Assembly: GCA_030549175.1 (NCBI GenBank)
Contig: JAUKUA010000007.1
Coordinates: forward strand, 3,596,001-3,660,000
DNA from: Lasiosphaeris hirsuta
Taxonomy: Eukaryota; Ascomycota; Sordariomycetes; Sordariales; Lasiosphaeriaceae
Reading direction: 5' to 3'
Length of the DNA: 64,000 bases
The stretch's first letter is position 1. Every line of letters starts with the position of its first letter. A program made the position numbers and the translations under genes. The notes beneath the pieces were generated by a model. The model saw only the letters and a program-made list of their open reading frames with translations. It was not told the origin of the DNA and did not search any database. Shown here piece by piece: positions 35,271 to 46,198 of this stretch.

Positions 35271-37379
35271 ATGGACAGTAGTAGTATGGACTTGAGGGAC
35301 ACACGATTGCATGTGGACTTTCTCAAATCTGGCTTGACGCGGCATGTCTCCTACACATCGAATCCGAGCACCGGAGAAAGAAGTATCAAAGTGGAGGAAA
35401 TATGGCGCCGAACGCAAAGTCTCGGCAATGGGACGTTCGGGTCAGTGTGGCTAGAAGAGCTCCTCTCGGGTAACACGCCAGTTAGGCTTCGGGCTGTCAA
35501 GAGAATCAGCAAGAAAGAAAAATGGGCAGCGGTCGACTACAGAAGAGAGCTGGAGGCCATGGCCAAGTTCTCAAAACCAATGGTAAGCAGAGCGTCGAAA
35601 GCTGCCAAAGTCTCTGAGACTCTGTAACTGAGTTTCGCATTGTCTTTTTTTTTTTAGTATGTGCACTGCTTCGTCGAGTCTTATGGCTGGTACGAAACAA
35701 AGACCAAGGTATACATGGCCATGCAGTACCTGGAGCAGGGAGACCTCCAGAAATACCTCAACAGACCATTTCCGGAGTCCGAGGCCAGGGAGATTGCTTC
35801 GCAACTAGTCGAGGGGCTCAACTTTATGCACCGCAATAAGTACGCCCACCGAGATCTAAAGCCAGCGGTAAGCTTCCTCGTCAGCAAAACTCCCAAACCA
35901 CAGAGAAACGGCGTGACTGACACGAGACAAAGAACATCCTTGTCTTCCAACTGGAACCAAGGTGGTGGGTCAAGATTGGCGATTTCGGCATCAGCAAGCG
36001 CGCCCCCGAAGGGATGACCCAGCTGAAGACGAGCATCGGCACCAGGGACTACATGGCCCCCGAGGTCTTGTTCAACTCAAGACCAAGCACACCGGGGGAA
36101 TCCTCCACGTCCACCCAGCCCTCGTACACATTCGCTGTGGACATGTGGGCTCTTGGGGAAATATGCGTGCGCCTGATCACCGAAGAGCCGGCATTCCTGG
36201 ATCTGATCCAGCTTTTGACGTACACCCTCAAGTCCGACCCGTTTCCTCCGGAAGGCAGCTTGCAGGAGAAAGAGGTGAGTGGCGAGGGCCAGGATTTTAT
36301 TCGGCAACTCATGGTCGTCAAACCGGATAGTCGGCTTGCAGCGGAAGACGCTGCGTATCACCCGTGGATTCGAGTCGGTCGCTCGGCGTCTCCTGACAGC
36401 TCGTATGGGTCGGAGTAGGTATCTTGTCTTCCGGCTGTTCGTTGTTTCTCGGAGTAGCTAACAAAGTTGGCAAAGGCCATCCGAGACAGATTCGGACGAT
36501 AGCCTACCAGACAGTCCTGCCCAAACCACATGTAGCCAAAACCTCACGGCTAGCCAAAATGGATCAGCCGAACGGCGAGCCTCGTGGGGGAACACGGACA
36601 GCGTTGAAAACAGCTTTACCAGCAGCAATGCTACCCACGGGACGCAGCAACACAACTCGTATAATCCAACCGCCGACTGGCCAAAATCACAGCCGAGCAG
36701 TTCTCCGGCCGGGCCACCGCCGAACACAGGTAAATCGCCATCACCGTTGGACGATATCCACAAACAAGACGCCTGGAGACAATCCAAATCTCCATTCCTG
36801 CCAACATTGAAGTTTCCCTCATTCTCAATCCCCAGCCTGCCCCTCTTAGCGGACTTTGAGTCTCTGCCGCCAGGAAGGCAGCACACGGAGAGTCTCCGAT
36901 TATTAGTCATACCCACGCCGCCCGGATCAAGACCCCGGACGCCAGAGACCCGACCTCTGAGCCCGGCACAGCAGCAGCACACGCCCTTGCTTCGGCACTA
37001 CTACCAGCAGCCAGGTCCACTTATCGATATAGCCAATTGGATTCCAACAGTCGAGGAGCCAAAAGCCACAGCCCAGTCCTGGGTCTGGCCAGGACAGCGA
37101 GCCTTGAACCGTGACAAATGGAATGAATACTTTCGGGCCGAACAGAGCATCTTGGATCCCTTCGGCGGGCCGCGAGAGCATAGGCATGCGAGGCCTGGGA
37201 TGGAAGAGGTCACTTTGGACGATGTGAAACGGCAATTTGAGGAGTGGAGCTGTAAGTTTTTGGAAGTGGAGAGAAAGCTCGAGAATCGAAGGCGGGTGCT
37301 GCGACAGAGAAAGGAGCGGAGGGAGAGAGAAAAGCTTGGGCAAGACGAGGAACCAAAGGGCAAAGAACCGGAGCGTTAA
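35271..37379 (+). CDS. Ser/Thr protein kinase with long C-terminal tail
   Basis: Four exons, 35271-35582, 35658-35867, 35933-36414 and 36476-37379, 635 residues. Introns: GTAAGC...TTTTAG, GTAAGC...ACAAAG, GTAGGT...GGCAAAG with branch GCTAACA. Without the last intron the frame ends at a TAG just past 36414; splicing adds about 300 residues. All catalytic motifs are intact: glycine loop LGNGTFGSVW (51-60), Lys77 in RAVKRIS, HRDLKPAN (168-175), DFG (191-193), GTRDYMAPE (210-218). The tail is Ser/Pro-rich (about 340-500) and ends in a charged coiled coil (KFLEVERKLENRRRVLRQRKERRERE). It is head-to-head with the HeLo-like pseudokinase. I cannot assign it to a named kinase family. Confidence 0.85.
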
Positions 37380-37766
37380 TGGAAGGCTCCTTCTTGCCTT
37401 GGATGTTCCCGACCCACCAAGTGACGAATTACCCGTACCACCCACCATCACGGTCCACCTTCGCAGTTACTGCGTGTGGGATTCAAGACTATTACTAGAA
37501 ATGTCATCTTTATCATCTTTATACTGGGCAATCGCTCTCTTCAAAATCAGAATTCATGGGGTATCATGCTATGCCCAGTGTCACGATACTGGCAAATAGG
37601 CTGCAGAGACAAGGCTACTGTGTTACCATACCATAGTATGAAGATCTAAAGCTGAAGAAAGGAAAAGGGGGAGGAAGAGAGGGCTGAGTGCCTGCAGCTT
37701 GGGGATATGCTCCAGGTTGCAGCCCACTTTCCTGTTTGGGCCTAGTTCCCCTAGTCCAGATTGGGG

Positions 37767-38761
37767 TTAGGTCACGTTGCTCCTCAAGTCGGCGCTCGAG
37801 GCACCAACCAGAAACAAAAAGTCGCCTTGCTCTACGACATATTTCATTCTCGCATCCCCACACTCCTAGATCCTGCATCTTGACCCTGATCTGCATCTTT
37901 CTGCTCTCACCTGCCTTCAGAGCGACCTTATCAAACCCCTTGAGCTGGATGTTCGGCACCACGACACTCGCGATCAGGTCCTTGACATACAGCTAGACAA
38001 CCTCTTGGCCATCTCGCTTAGATGTGTTCTTGACAGTGGCCCTAGCTGTGACGGTACCGCGCGCGGTGAGGGTGCGATTCTCAACACTCACCTGGCCGGG
38101 ATCAGCTCAAACGAGTACGAGCCACCGCCCATCTTGACGTCGCCGCCCGCCGGCAGGATGTAGTTGACGATGGCCTCCCCAGTCGACGGGCTTCGACTTG
38201 TACATCTTGAAAGAGTCGCAGAGGCGGTCGCTGGCGCCGGCGTCTGCCATGGTGAAGTACTCGTAGTGCCACTCGTCTCGTAGGATCTCGGTCAGGGGGC
38301 GGGGATATCCATGTTAGCTAACAAGCTCTACATATATATCAACAGATATCGAAGTGAGACTCACTGGCAAGGAAGCCGTGAATGGACTCACTCTGGACAA
38401 AGGCCGGGATTCCAAGATAGGTATTATTCTGGATGTACTCTTGCGCCTTCTTGGTGGCGTCGGAAGTCCATGTCTGCGGAACGGTAATGCTGACATAGAA
38501 GGATCCGCCTCTGGCCTTGGTACTCCAGGCCAGACCCGTCACATTGAAGACGTTAGTTTTCTCGTCTATCCAGTTCCGGACATCGCCCTGAACGATCTGT
38601 GATGCCTTCTCCTCGAGGGTCATGCGAGAGAGCAGGTCGGCTACACGAGCGTCAACGGGAGCCTCGGGGTTCTTGTAAACGGCACCCTTGAGACTTGGCC
38701 GCCCTTTGCTGCTGGTCGAGGGAGAGTCGGTGGCGGATGAGAATGAAACTAGGTGGGACAT
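37767..38761 (-). pseudogene. GH3 beta-glucosidase/xylosidase, broken and internally deleted
   Basis: Three pieces of one GH3 enzyme are in order on the minus strand. 38761 to about 38365 encodes the N-terminal barrel start (VADLLSRMTLEEKASQIVQGD ... GIPAFVQSESIHGF), ending at a GTGAGT donor-like site. About 38300-38105 encodes the catalytic region (LTEILRDEWHYEYF, then SDAGA-like MADAGASDRLC, then GGGSYSFELIP). About 38100-37767 encodes the C-terminal fibronectin-III-like domain (TARATVKNTSKRDGQEVV ... LYVKDLIASVVVPNIQLKGF). Long segments between the pieces are missing. A TAG at 37995-37993 interrupts the FnIII domain, and a frame change follows DLGVW. A functional family member has about 750-850 residues; about 330 remain. 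Confidence 0.8.
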
Positions 38762-39557
38762 TATGGCAACTAAACATTACCGGCGCTCTTTAATGCTTGA
38801 CGCCAAAACAGTCGACTTGTTCCCGGCGACGTCGTCGCCGCCAAGCCGCACATTGAGGGCTTCCGGGAAATCTGGGAAACAGACAAGGCCATGCCGGTGA
38901 CCCAGCCGCAAGGGGAAGGTGAAAGGAGAAACATCTCCAGGTGTTGTTTTTCGCCAATTTTGGGCTAAGCTAGGCTTTTGCAGCTGGGCCCTCACAGCTC
39001 CTATTTCAGCCTTAATGACAAGCGCCGGAACCCTGGGCCATGAGAGCATACAGGGGCGGTATGCAGCTGACATGCAACGCCCATGCGGCGATGTGTGAAT
39101 GAGTGTCCCGGGGGGGGGGGGGGGGGGGGGGGTTCGAAGGATTCAAAATGTCTAAAATGTTCGCTTACTATGGAGCTCCTCGTTGCACTAGGTGCAGCTC
39201 ACCCCGAGGTCCACTTGCTGGCCCCTCACGACTCCTCACTGCTTATCCTGGTGGCGTATCCGCTCCATTCATCTCATTGTGCTTCCAGTTCCACCCAGGC
39301 AACTTTTCGAGATGATCGTATTCCCGGGACGGGTGTTTGGGAGGGGGGGGGGGGGCGGGCTCGCGGGGTGCCATGCGGGGTTAGGCCATCATCCGAGAAG
39401 TAGCATCATCACAAGTAAATAGGCGAGTTTGATCCACTTGAATCCGACCTCTTGCACCCTCATTGATCAAGATATTTCCAGTCTCTCAATATCAGTGTTT
39501 TCGGTTCGGCTCGTCAAAATCAACATCCTCTAATTGTATCACTATTGAGTATCTACA
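38762..39557. promoter_or_regulatory. Former bidirectional promoter of the GH3 / GH31 genes
   Basis: 796 bp between the diverging starts of two broken glycosidase genes. It carries a G23 run (39110-39132) and a G13 run (39343-39355). No gene is supported. Joint control of the pair before decay is an inference from the layout. Confidence 0.4.
39110..39132. repeat. Poly-G run (23 nt)
   Basis: An uninterrupted run of 23 G, the longest G/C homopolymer in the window, in the GH3/GH31 intergenic region. Confidence 0.95.
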
Positions 39558-41629
39558 ATGAGGTTCCGTGATGGTAAGCCCCTATCCAACAAAAAAGCGG
39601 AAGGGTGCTGACAATATTTTCAGGTCAATGGCTCCCAGCCGAGGGCGTACGCTGTGAGTATGCCGAAGAGGTGTATCGTGTGACCGAGACGCCTTCGGGC
39701 AAGGGAATCGGCCTCCTCTGCCCAGCCAAAAAGATTATGTCTCGGGGCGACGTCCTCAATCTCAGCACGCTCAGCATCGTAGGTTTAGAGCCAGCCCCTT
39801 TCCCATAGTACTTTCCTGACAAGGCCAGGAAATCGAAGCAGCCTTCGGTGGCGTCATCTCCGTCGAGACGACCCACTGGCAAGGCGCCATCCGCCGCGGC
39901 CCCGACTTCGACCTCTTCCCGGCCGGCGGACGCCCCGATGTCTCGGCCGCCATCACCAAGAGCGACAAGGGCACGACGCTCTCGGCAGGCAGCCTCTCGG
40001 CCACCGTCAGCGGCAAGCCGCACGAGTTCGAGATCTCGTTCCACGCGTCCGACAAGAGCAGCAAGAAGCCCCTGACGACGCTGCTCAACCGGTCCGTCGG
40101 CCTCGCCTACACCCCCGGCCCCACCAGGCCTACAAGAACATCAGCTTCTGGCTGAGCTCGCGCGGATATGGCGTCTTTGTCGACACGCCCGAGCGGGTTG
40201 AGCTGGAGATTGGCAGCGAGCGCTGCTGCCGCGCGCAGACGAGCGTCGAGGGCAGCGGCTCAAGTGGTACATCATCCACGGGCCGTCGCCGCGCGAGATC
40301 CTGCGCAAGTACTCCATCCTCACCGGCGCGCCAGGCGGGGTGCCGGCCTGGTCGTTTGGGTTGTGGCTCAGCACGTCGTTTACCACGTCGTACGACGAGG
40401 AGGCGGTCAACAGCTTCCTGACGGGCATGAAGGCGCGGGATATCCCTGCTGAGGTGTCCCACTTTGACTGCTTCTGGCTCAGGGCGTTCTAGTTGTGTGA
40501 CTTTGTCTTTGACGACGACATGTTCCCCGACCCCAAGTGTCAGATCGCGCGGCTCAAGGCCGAGGGCACGGTCAAGAAAGTATGTGTGTGGACGAACCCG
40601 TACCTCGGCCAGGCGTCGCCCGTCTTCGCCGAGGCTGCCGAGAAGGGGTACCTGCTCAAGCGCAAGAACGGCGACGTGTTCCAGTGGGACGTGTGGCAGG
40701 CGGGCATGGGCATCATCGACTTCACCAACCCGGCTGCGTGCGCGAGTGGTTCGTCGGCTGCCTCAACAAGCTGTTCGACCTCGGCGTCGACAGCATCAAG
40801 ACGGACTTTAGCGAGCGCATCCCGTCGCAGGAGGTGCTGTGGTTCGACACCACGGTCGACCCCGCCCGCATGCACAACTACTACTACGCCTTCATCTATA
40901 ACAAGCTCGTGTACGAGGCGCTGTAGGCGCGCTACGGCAAGAACTAGGCCGTCCTGTTCGCGCGCACCGCCACCGCCGGCACCCAGCGCTTCCCGCTGAC
41001 CTGGGGCGGCGACTGCGAGTCGACGGCCGAGGTCATGGCTGAGTCGATCTGCGGCGGGCTGTCGCTCGGCTTGTCGGGCTTCGCCTTCTGGAACGTCGAC
41101 ATTGGCGGCTTCGAGGGGTACCCGGAGCCGTGGATCTACAAGCGCTGGGTGGCTTGGGGCCTGCTGTGCAGCCACTCAGCCTGCGCGCCATGTGCATCGA
41201 GTTCCCCGGCGACCCGATCGCGTGGACGCTCGACCGTCAGTTCATGCTGGGCGAGAGCCTGCTGGTCGCGCCCGTCTTCGAGGAGGACGGATCCGTGCAG
41301 TTCTACCTGCCTCAGGGCCGGTGGACAAATTTCTTTACCGGCGAGGTTAAGGCGGGCCCGGGCTGGGTCACCGAGACGCACACTTTTGTTACACTACCCC
41401 TGTACGTCCGGGAGAACACCCTGCTGGTGCTGGGTAAGGAGGGCGAGAAGCGGACCGTTTACGACTATGCCGAGCATGTCGAGGTCAGGAGCTATTTTGG
41501 TGCCGACGGCACCTGGCGGTGGTCGTGGACAGCGAGGCCAATGAGGTCGGCGTATTGGAGTTCAAGGGTGGGGAGGTTACTGGGAAGGAGGTGCTCAAGG
41601 GGGAATCGGTTGTTGTTGTTGTTGTTTGA
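39558..41629 (+). pseudogene. GH31 alpha-xylosidase (AxlA-like), broken
   Basis: The start is well kept: exon 39558-39573, intron 39574-39623, then DGQWLPAEGVRCEYAEEVYRV, a second intron after NLSTLSI, and AFGGVISVETTHWQGAIRRG. Further GH31 blocks follow: FWLSSRGYGVFVDTPERVELE, LRKYSILTGAPGGVPAWSFGLWLSTSF, HFDCFWLRAF, GVDSIKTDFSERIP (nucleophile region), TWGGDCESTAEVMAES and GLSGFAFWNVDIGGFEG, ending in a conserved small C-terminal domain. Damage includes a deletion near 40125, frame changes near 40255, 40740, 41170 and 41515, and TAG stops at 40490, 40924 and 40945. Intact relatives release xylose from xyloglucan oligosaccharides; this copy cannot make a full protein. Confidence 0.88.
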
Positions 41630-42483
41630 GCAAGTGAGACGGAAATGTTTGGGGGTTTTGGTAGCACGCCGATAGATTGGCGATGATTTCATGAATTATC
41701 TTTACGAGACTCAACTTGTTTATTTTTCTGAATTGTGGGGCGATTCGCAATTCTCGTTGTTTAATGAAAGTGGTGGAACGGGGGAAGACTGCTACCCCGA
41801 CTTGTTGGGGCTATCCCCAGCATCACCGGGACTCTTTGACGAGGCCATCCTCACAAAGTGGAGTGGATCCACAGCTGTACCTGATGCGTACTGGTGGATC
41901 ATTGATTTCCACAGATCCTGGGGAGCAGGCTTGGGCATGTCACCACTCTGGAGGACTGTCGCAGGGATCTTCCACAACGTCCCCCACACGGCTTCTCCAC
42001 CGTCAGTCAGTTCCAATTTTCAGTGTCAGCAGTTTCCCAAGAATAATCCGGGAGGTGGGGGATTACAACTGCCACTGCCTGCCATCCGTGGGCCAGGCCC
42101 TTGCTCCAACAGCCTTTGTACCTTCACCATGTTTCCTGTTAGCAGGTGGGGAGGCGGGAGGGGGATAGTAGAGAGAGCAGCTTTTGTAAAATTTAAGGTT
42201 CATTAACAGCTTCTACTTACGGGGTAAATGTCACAGTACCAGGTGGTCAACCCACGGCCAGAAGTGGCAACGCTCTTGCCTCCCAGAGGTCAAACAGCCC
42301 AGCCGTCAAGTGTAGAATTTCCACATGTTGTCGTTCATCGGCACGCGGTTGTTGGGTCGGGAGGAACAGGACGGCGCATGTGTGGGGCAGCCTGCCTCGC
42401 ACCCTGGTCAGGGATTGGATATATCTAGGCATCTAGGCCGTCCCGAGAACAGAGGTATTTAACGTTGTCTGTGTCAGATATAG
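41630..42483. other. Intergenic stretch between GH31 and MFS remnants
   Basis: About 850 nt with no recognisable domain in any frame. The missing N-terminal helices of the transporter would be expected near the right end, but I do not see them. Confidence 0.4.
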
Positions 42484-42980
42484 TATGGACAGGTTTGGCC
42501 GGAGAAAGACCATTATGATTGGTGCTCTCATCTGTCTGGTCGGAGTGATTCTTCAGGCCGCCGCACAGAATCTGGCCATGATTCTTATCAGCCGCGTCAT
42601 TGCTAGTTAGGCCGTGGGCCTGCTGAGCATGTCGGTGCCGGTCTACTAGTCCGGTCTACCAGTCCGAATGCACGCATCACAGGATCAGAGGGTTGCGGCC
42701 AGATCGACAAGGCCGGCGTCTTCTTCATCTTCTGCGTCACCGTCATCTTCTCCTTCTCGTGGGACCCCATCTCGTGGGTCTACATATTCTTGTCGTTACC
42801 CTGCCCGTGGTATACTTGTTCTTCAAGGAGGCGAAGCAGGTGTCGTTGGAGGATATTAACTTGCTGTTTGGGGAGCGTGCGCTGGGAACAACTCTCCCTG
42901 ATGATCTGCACAAGAGTGCGGGTTCATTGGCGCAGCCTGAGCCCAGTGGACGGGGAGGAGGGTCACGGGCGGAAGACTGA
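42484..42980 (+). pseudogene. MFS sugar transporter remnant
   Basis: The fragment begins with the MFS sugar-porter loop (DRFGRRKTIMIGALICLVGVILQ...), runs into AVGLLSMSVPVY, then jumps to FFIFCVTVIFSFSW and the family's C-terminal signature in a shifted frame (YLFFKEAKQVSLEDINLLFGE), ending at TGA 42978-42980. The helices between are deleted, as are those before the loop. TAG stops stand at 42608 and 42647. The second lies in a small duplication: the 13-mer ggtctaccagtcc repeats the preceding ggtctactagtcc. It lies downstream of the broken GH31 gene on the same strand, as in oligosaccharide-uptake clusters. Confidence 0.82.
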
Positions 42981-44349
42981 TAATTAGCTGGACTAGTGTA
43001 TATAGGAAGCTTGGTGCCATGGAAGGGGACACTTGGATGATGAGAAAAGAATGAAACCTCAGTGACTCAAGGGAAGATGGATATCTACTTTGAGAGACGG
43101 GAGAGCTTGCTCTTCGTGGAGGTGAGAATACTATGTGATACAGGGCTTTCGTGTTGCACAAAAAGGCCGGCTTTCCTTCCCTTCCTCAGAACCAGGCTGC
43201 AGATACTAACATGATCTTTGCATACCAGAGGAACCAACTTGGCCCGGACACACATGCGTGCTTATCCATTGTGCCACCCTGATGGACCCAAAGGGTTGAG
43301 ACCCACGGGGACCCGGCGGCCATCGACCATGTGCACCAATCGCGGCTGGCTTTCCGTGCCGGACACCGCCACAAAGCTCGCCGAGGTGGTCGGATCAAGG
43401 GTCGCTTATCTGGCTCAGACTGCTACAAATCCCATAGGCAGCCAGCCGAAACGCATGCGAAGGGTGCCCGATCAGCCCGACCTGCGGCCTGTCTACTTCG
43501 TGCGATAGGTGCTGGTGTCGTGTGGTTGGTGCACCTTGTGATTGGCACATGTGCGTTGGCACATCGGCACTCAGCACATGGTGCCGATGTGCTGATGAGG
43601 GGACCCCCCATCCCCCCCAGGCACAAATTCCGTCTCCTCTTCTCCAGATGGGTAAGGTGAAGCTGGTCAAAAAATCATGTACCGTCCACCAAATGCCTCG
43701 TGTCTGAATTGAAGCAACAGCGTCTCTGGTAGCAAAGATCCGTGATTGACGGGAAACAGGGAGTAGAATGGAGGCCGGGTGTGTTGTGCGCTATATTTAG
43801 GTATATACAGCTCCTCAATAATAGAAAATCTTGGTCCATTTGGCATCGGACTGTGTCCTGTTTGGCGATGCTGGGGCCGGTTCGACGGGACACATTGCCG
43901 TGGGGCTGCGAGGGTGCGAATGCAGGTCCATGTGACTCAAGATTCGGTGTGGCAGGGTACAGACTTTTTTGTCCATGGGCACAAATCATCATCTATAACA
44001 GCTGGCGCTCATTCCTCATCTCGAGGATAACGGGGCACCCAACATTCATTCCTCCCCGACCATCGCCTTTGATCCAAAGACATAACCCGATCAACCTTTC
44101 AAACTACCCTGCATTAGGCGCGCAAGGAAAATACTAGTAGGTAAGATATGTATGCCGCTCGTGCACCCTTGTAGCCATAACTAACCCGCCGCCGTTCAAG
44201 AGAATCCAGCCGACACAGCGAGACTGAAATGGTAGCGTCATCTTTCCTTTTCGATAGACAATGGGTCCTGGCTCCCGACTCAAATCTTTTCTGAATCCCA
44301 ATCTTCTGCCAATACTTTGCAGCCAAACCACAGAGAGCCATATAGTGCA
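42981..44349. other. Intergenic stretch, no gene seen
   Basis: About 1.4 kb between the transporter remnant and the first zinc-finger gene. Apart from the inverted repeat at 43559-43592 I find no supported feature. Confidence 0.4.
43559..43592. repeat. Perfect 12-bp inverted repeat with 10-nt spacer
   Basis: gcacatcggcac (43559-43570) and gtgccgatgtgc (43581-43592) are exact reverse complements around a 10-nt spacer. It could fold into a hairpin or be a dyad binding site. Confidence 0.8.
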
Positions 44350-45393
44350 ATGACCAGGCTGGGTGTGAAGACGGAAAATCCGGCAGGGAACGGCGAGATT
44401 GCCACGAGACGGGTCGAGGAATCACCATGGACGGAGAAGGAACCTAGTCCCACGCCGACGAACGACGGGGAACGGGTCTCCTCTGGTTTGGACGATCCGG
44501 AATCTGACGAAAGTGGGGATGAAGACGACACGGATATGTTCACCGACCCTCCGCGGCCATACCCCTTGTTGGACCCTCGCCACAAATTTGCCCCCTTCAA
44601 GGACAGTCTGGTCGATGTAGCTTACGCGGCCTTCTCTCCCGTTTTGCAGCACAAAATATCTTCACAGAGGAGATGGAATGACAAGAAGCCGCCCTCCCCT
44701 CCCGCGACACGGTACGGGTCGACTGCAGACCTGGGGGCGCCGCTGGGGGCTGAAAAGGGGGACCTGGGAGAAACCGATGCTGATGCCGACGGATTCGTTA
44801 CAGAGCAGATTCCGACGGCCGCGAAGCCCGGGCTCGCCTGCCCCTATTTCGCCCACGACTCGACAAGACACAAGGACTGTCTCCAGCACGACCTGCGCCG
44901 GATAATCGACGTCAAACGACACCTCTGGGCGGCCCACCGCCGCCCCTACTACTGCCCGATCTGCAGTACGATATTCGACACCGCCAAGGTATGCGACAGT
45001 CACATCCGGGGACGCCAGTGCCAGCGCCGCCCATCCCTCAAGCCTGAGGGGCTGTCCAAGGACCAGCTGGATCAGCTGGACCAGTTAAACCAACTCACCC
45101 AGTCGCCAGACCCGTGGCAGTCGGAAAAGCGCGATTGGTTCCTGATCTGGGACGTTGTTTTCCCCGATCAGGAGCGGCCGTCCCCATACCTCTCCAACAC
45201 CATCGAGTCGGTTCAGGCGGTTGGCTGGCTTCGGGAGTACTGGGAAAGACACGGCCAATGCATTATTGAAGATGTCCTTAACAAAAGGGGAATATACGAC
45301 GGTGAATCACGGCAGGAGGAACGGAATTTAGCTGCATTGCAAGGGCTAGTTCTTGAAGATATGATTGGTAGACTCCTCGTTGGGACCAGATGA
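44350..45393 (+). CDS. C2H2-like zinc-finger protein, fungal-specific family (copy 1)
   Basis: Single exon, 347 residues from the ATG at 44350; the open frame reaches back to 44317 but has no earlier ATG. The N-terminal 150 residues are acidic and disordered. A Cys/His module then reads LACPYFAHDSTRHKDC, RIIDVKRHLWAAHRRPYYCPICSTIF and CDSHIRGRQC. It is followed by the family's second hallmark, WFLIWDVVFPDQERPSPY, and a helical C-terminus. In this family an atypical finger (DVKxHL...HxxPxxCxxC...H...C) is followed by a W-x2-IW-x-V-x-FP motif. Nuclear DNA binding is plausible but unproven. Two relatives lie to the right (46199-47122 minus and 49600-50877 plus). Confidence 0.82.
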   Translation: MTRLGVKTENPAGNGEIATRRVEESPWTEKEPSPTPTNDGERVSSGLDDPESDESGDEDDTDMFTDPPRPYPLLDPRHKFAPFKDSLVDVAYAAFSPVLQHKISSQRRWNDKKPPSPPATRYGSTADLGAPLGAEKGDLGETDADADGFVTEQIPTAAKPGLACPYFAHDSTRHKDCLQHDLRRIIDVKRHLWAAHRRPYYCPICSTIFDTAKVCDSHIRGRQCQRRPSLKPEGLSKDQLDQLDQLNQLTQSPDPWQSEKRDWFLIWDVVFPDQERPSPYLSNTIESVQAVGWLREYWERHGQCIIEDVLNKRGIYDGESRQEERNLAALQGLVLEDMIGRLLVGTR

Positions 45394-46198
45394 GGACTGG
45401 GTCGAGATGCAAAGCACAGGTATTTGTCGGCATAATCAGGATTTGTCCATGGCTTTTTTTTTAATTCTCTCAGGTTGTCAAGATGTTCGAGGCCAGAGGT
45501 TCAATTTCTCAACATATACGAAAAGAGCTAATAAATATAAAAAAAAACATACATCCAAGGGGCCGTGTTATCGCGGAAGTAGAGAGAAAGTCGGCAACCA
45601 ACACCACACGACGCAATACAAACCCGGCCAGCCAATAAGGAAATATTTGAGAGATATAAAATACTAAGGGAAATTTCTTTGCAGTATGGCCACATATGTC
45701 ATACAACCCAACATAAGCAGATACACGGCCGATCAGGCCTAGTCCAACAATAGTAGAGTTGCCTCCGAACAGTCCATCTACCATCAAGTGACCTTTTCTT
45801 CCTAACGCTCACCGAGCACTAAAAAGAAGAGGAAGAAGAAAGAAAAGAATAAGAAAATATAAATCCAAAGTAGGGAAAGATCGGTCATTGGTCTCCAGCT
45901 TTTTAGGCAGCCAAGTAAAAAAAAAAAAAGAGCTGTCTGGCCAAGCAGGAAATTTTTGTCATTAATCTTGGACGAATCAGGCAGGGCTCATTGCAACGGC
46001 GGGGTCGAAGGGCTGACTGCACTCGGTCTTCTACTCAGTAGTAGCGTCCGTGAGGTCTTTCGGCCATCACGCAACTCAAAACAGAAACCCGTGTGCCATC
46101 TGCCATCATAAAAAGGTTTGCCGTCGAAGAGAGAATGCAGTCGCTGATATATCCAACTCATTGGGGTTCTACTGTCCATGGAGTCTTTCGACAATGTC
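45394..46198. other. Convergent intergenic stretch between zinc-finger copies 1 and 2
   Basis: The 3' flanks of two converging genes: AT-rich, with A-runs near 45540 and 45919-45930. No gene is supported. Confidence 0.5.

Noticed and set aside
37993..42649. Reassigned amber codon or programmed stop read-through
   Set aside because: The same genes carry frameshifts and deletions, and intact genes in the window end with TAG, TAA or TGA normally; codon bias explains the TAG excess.
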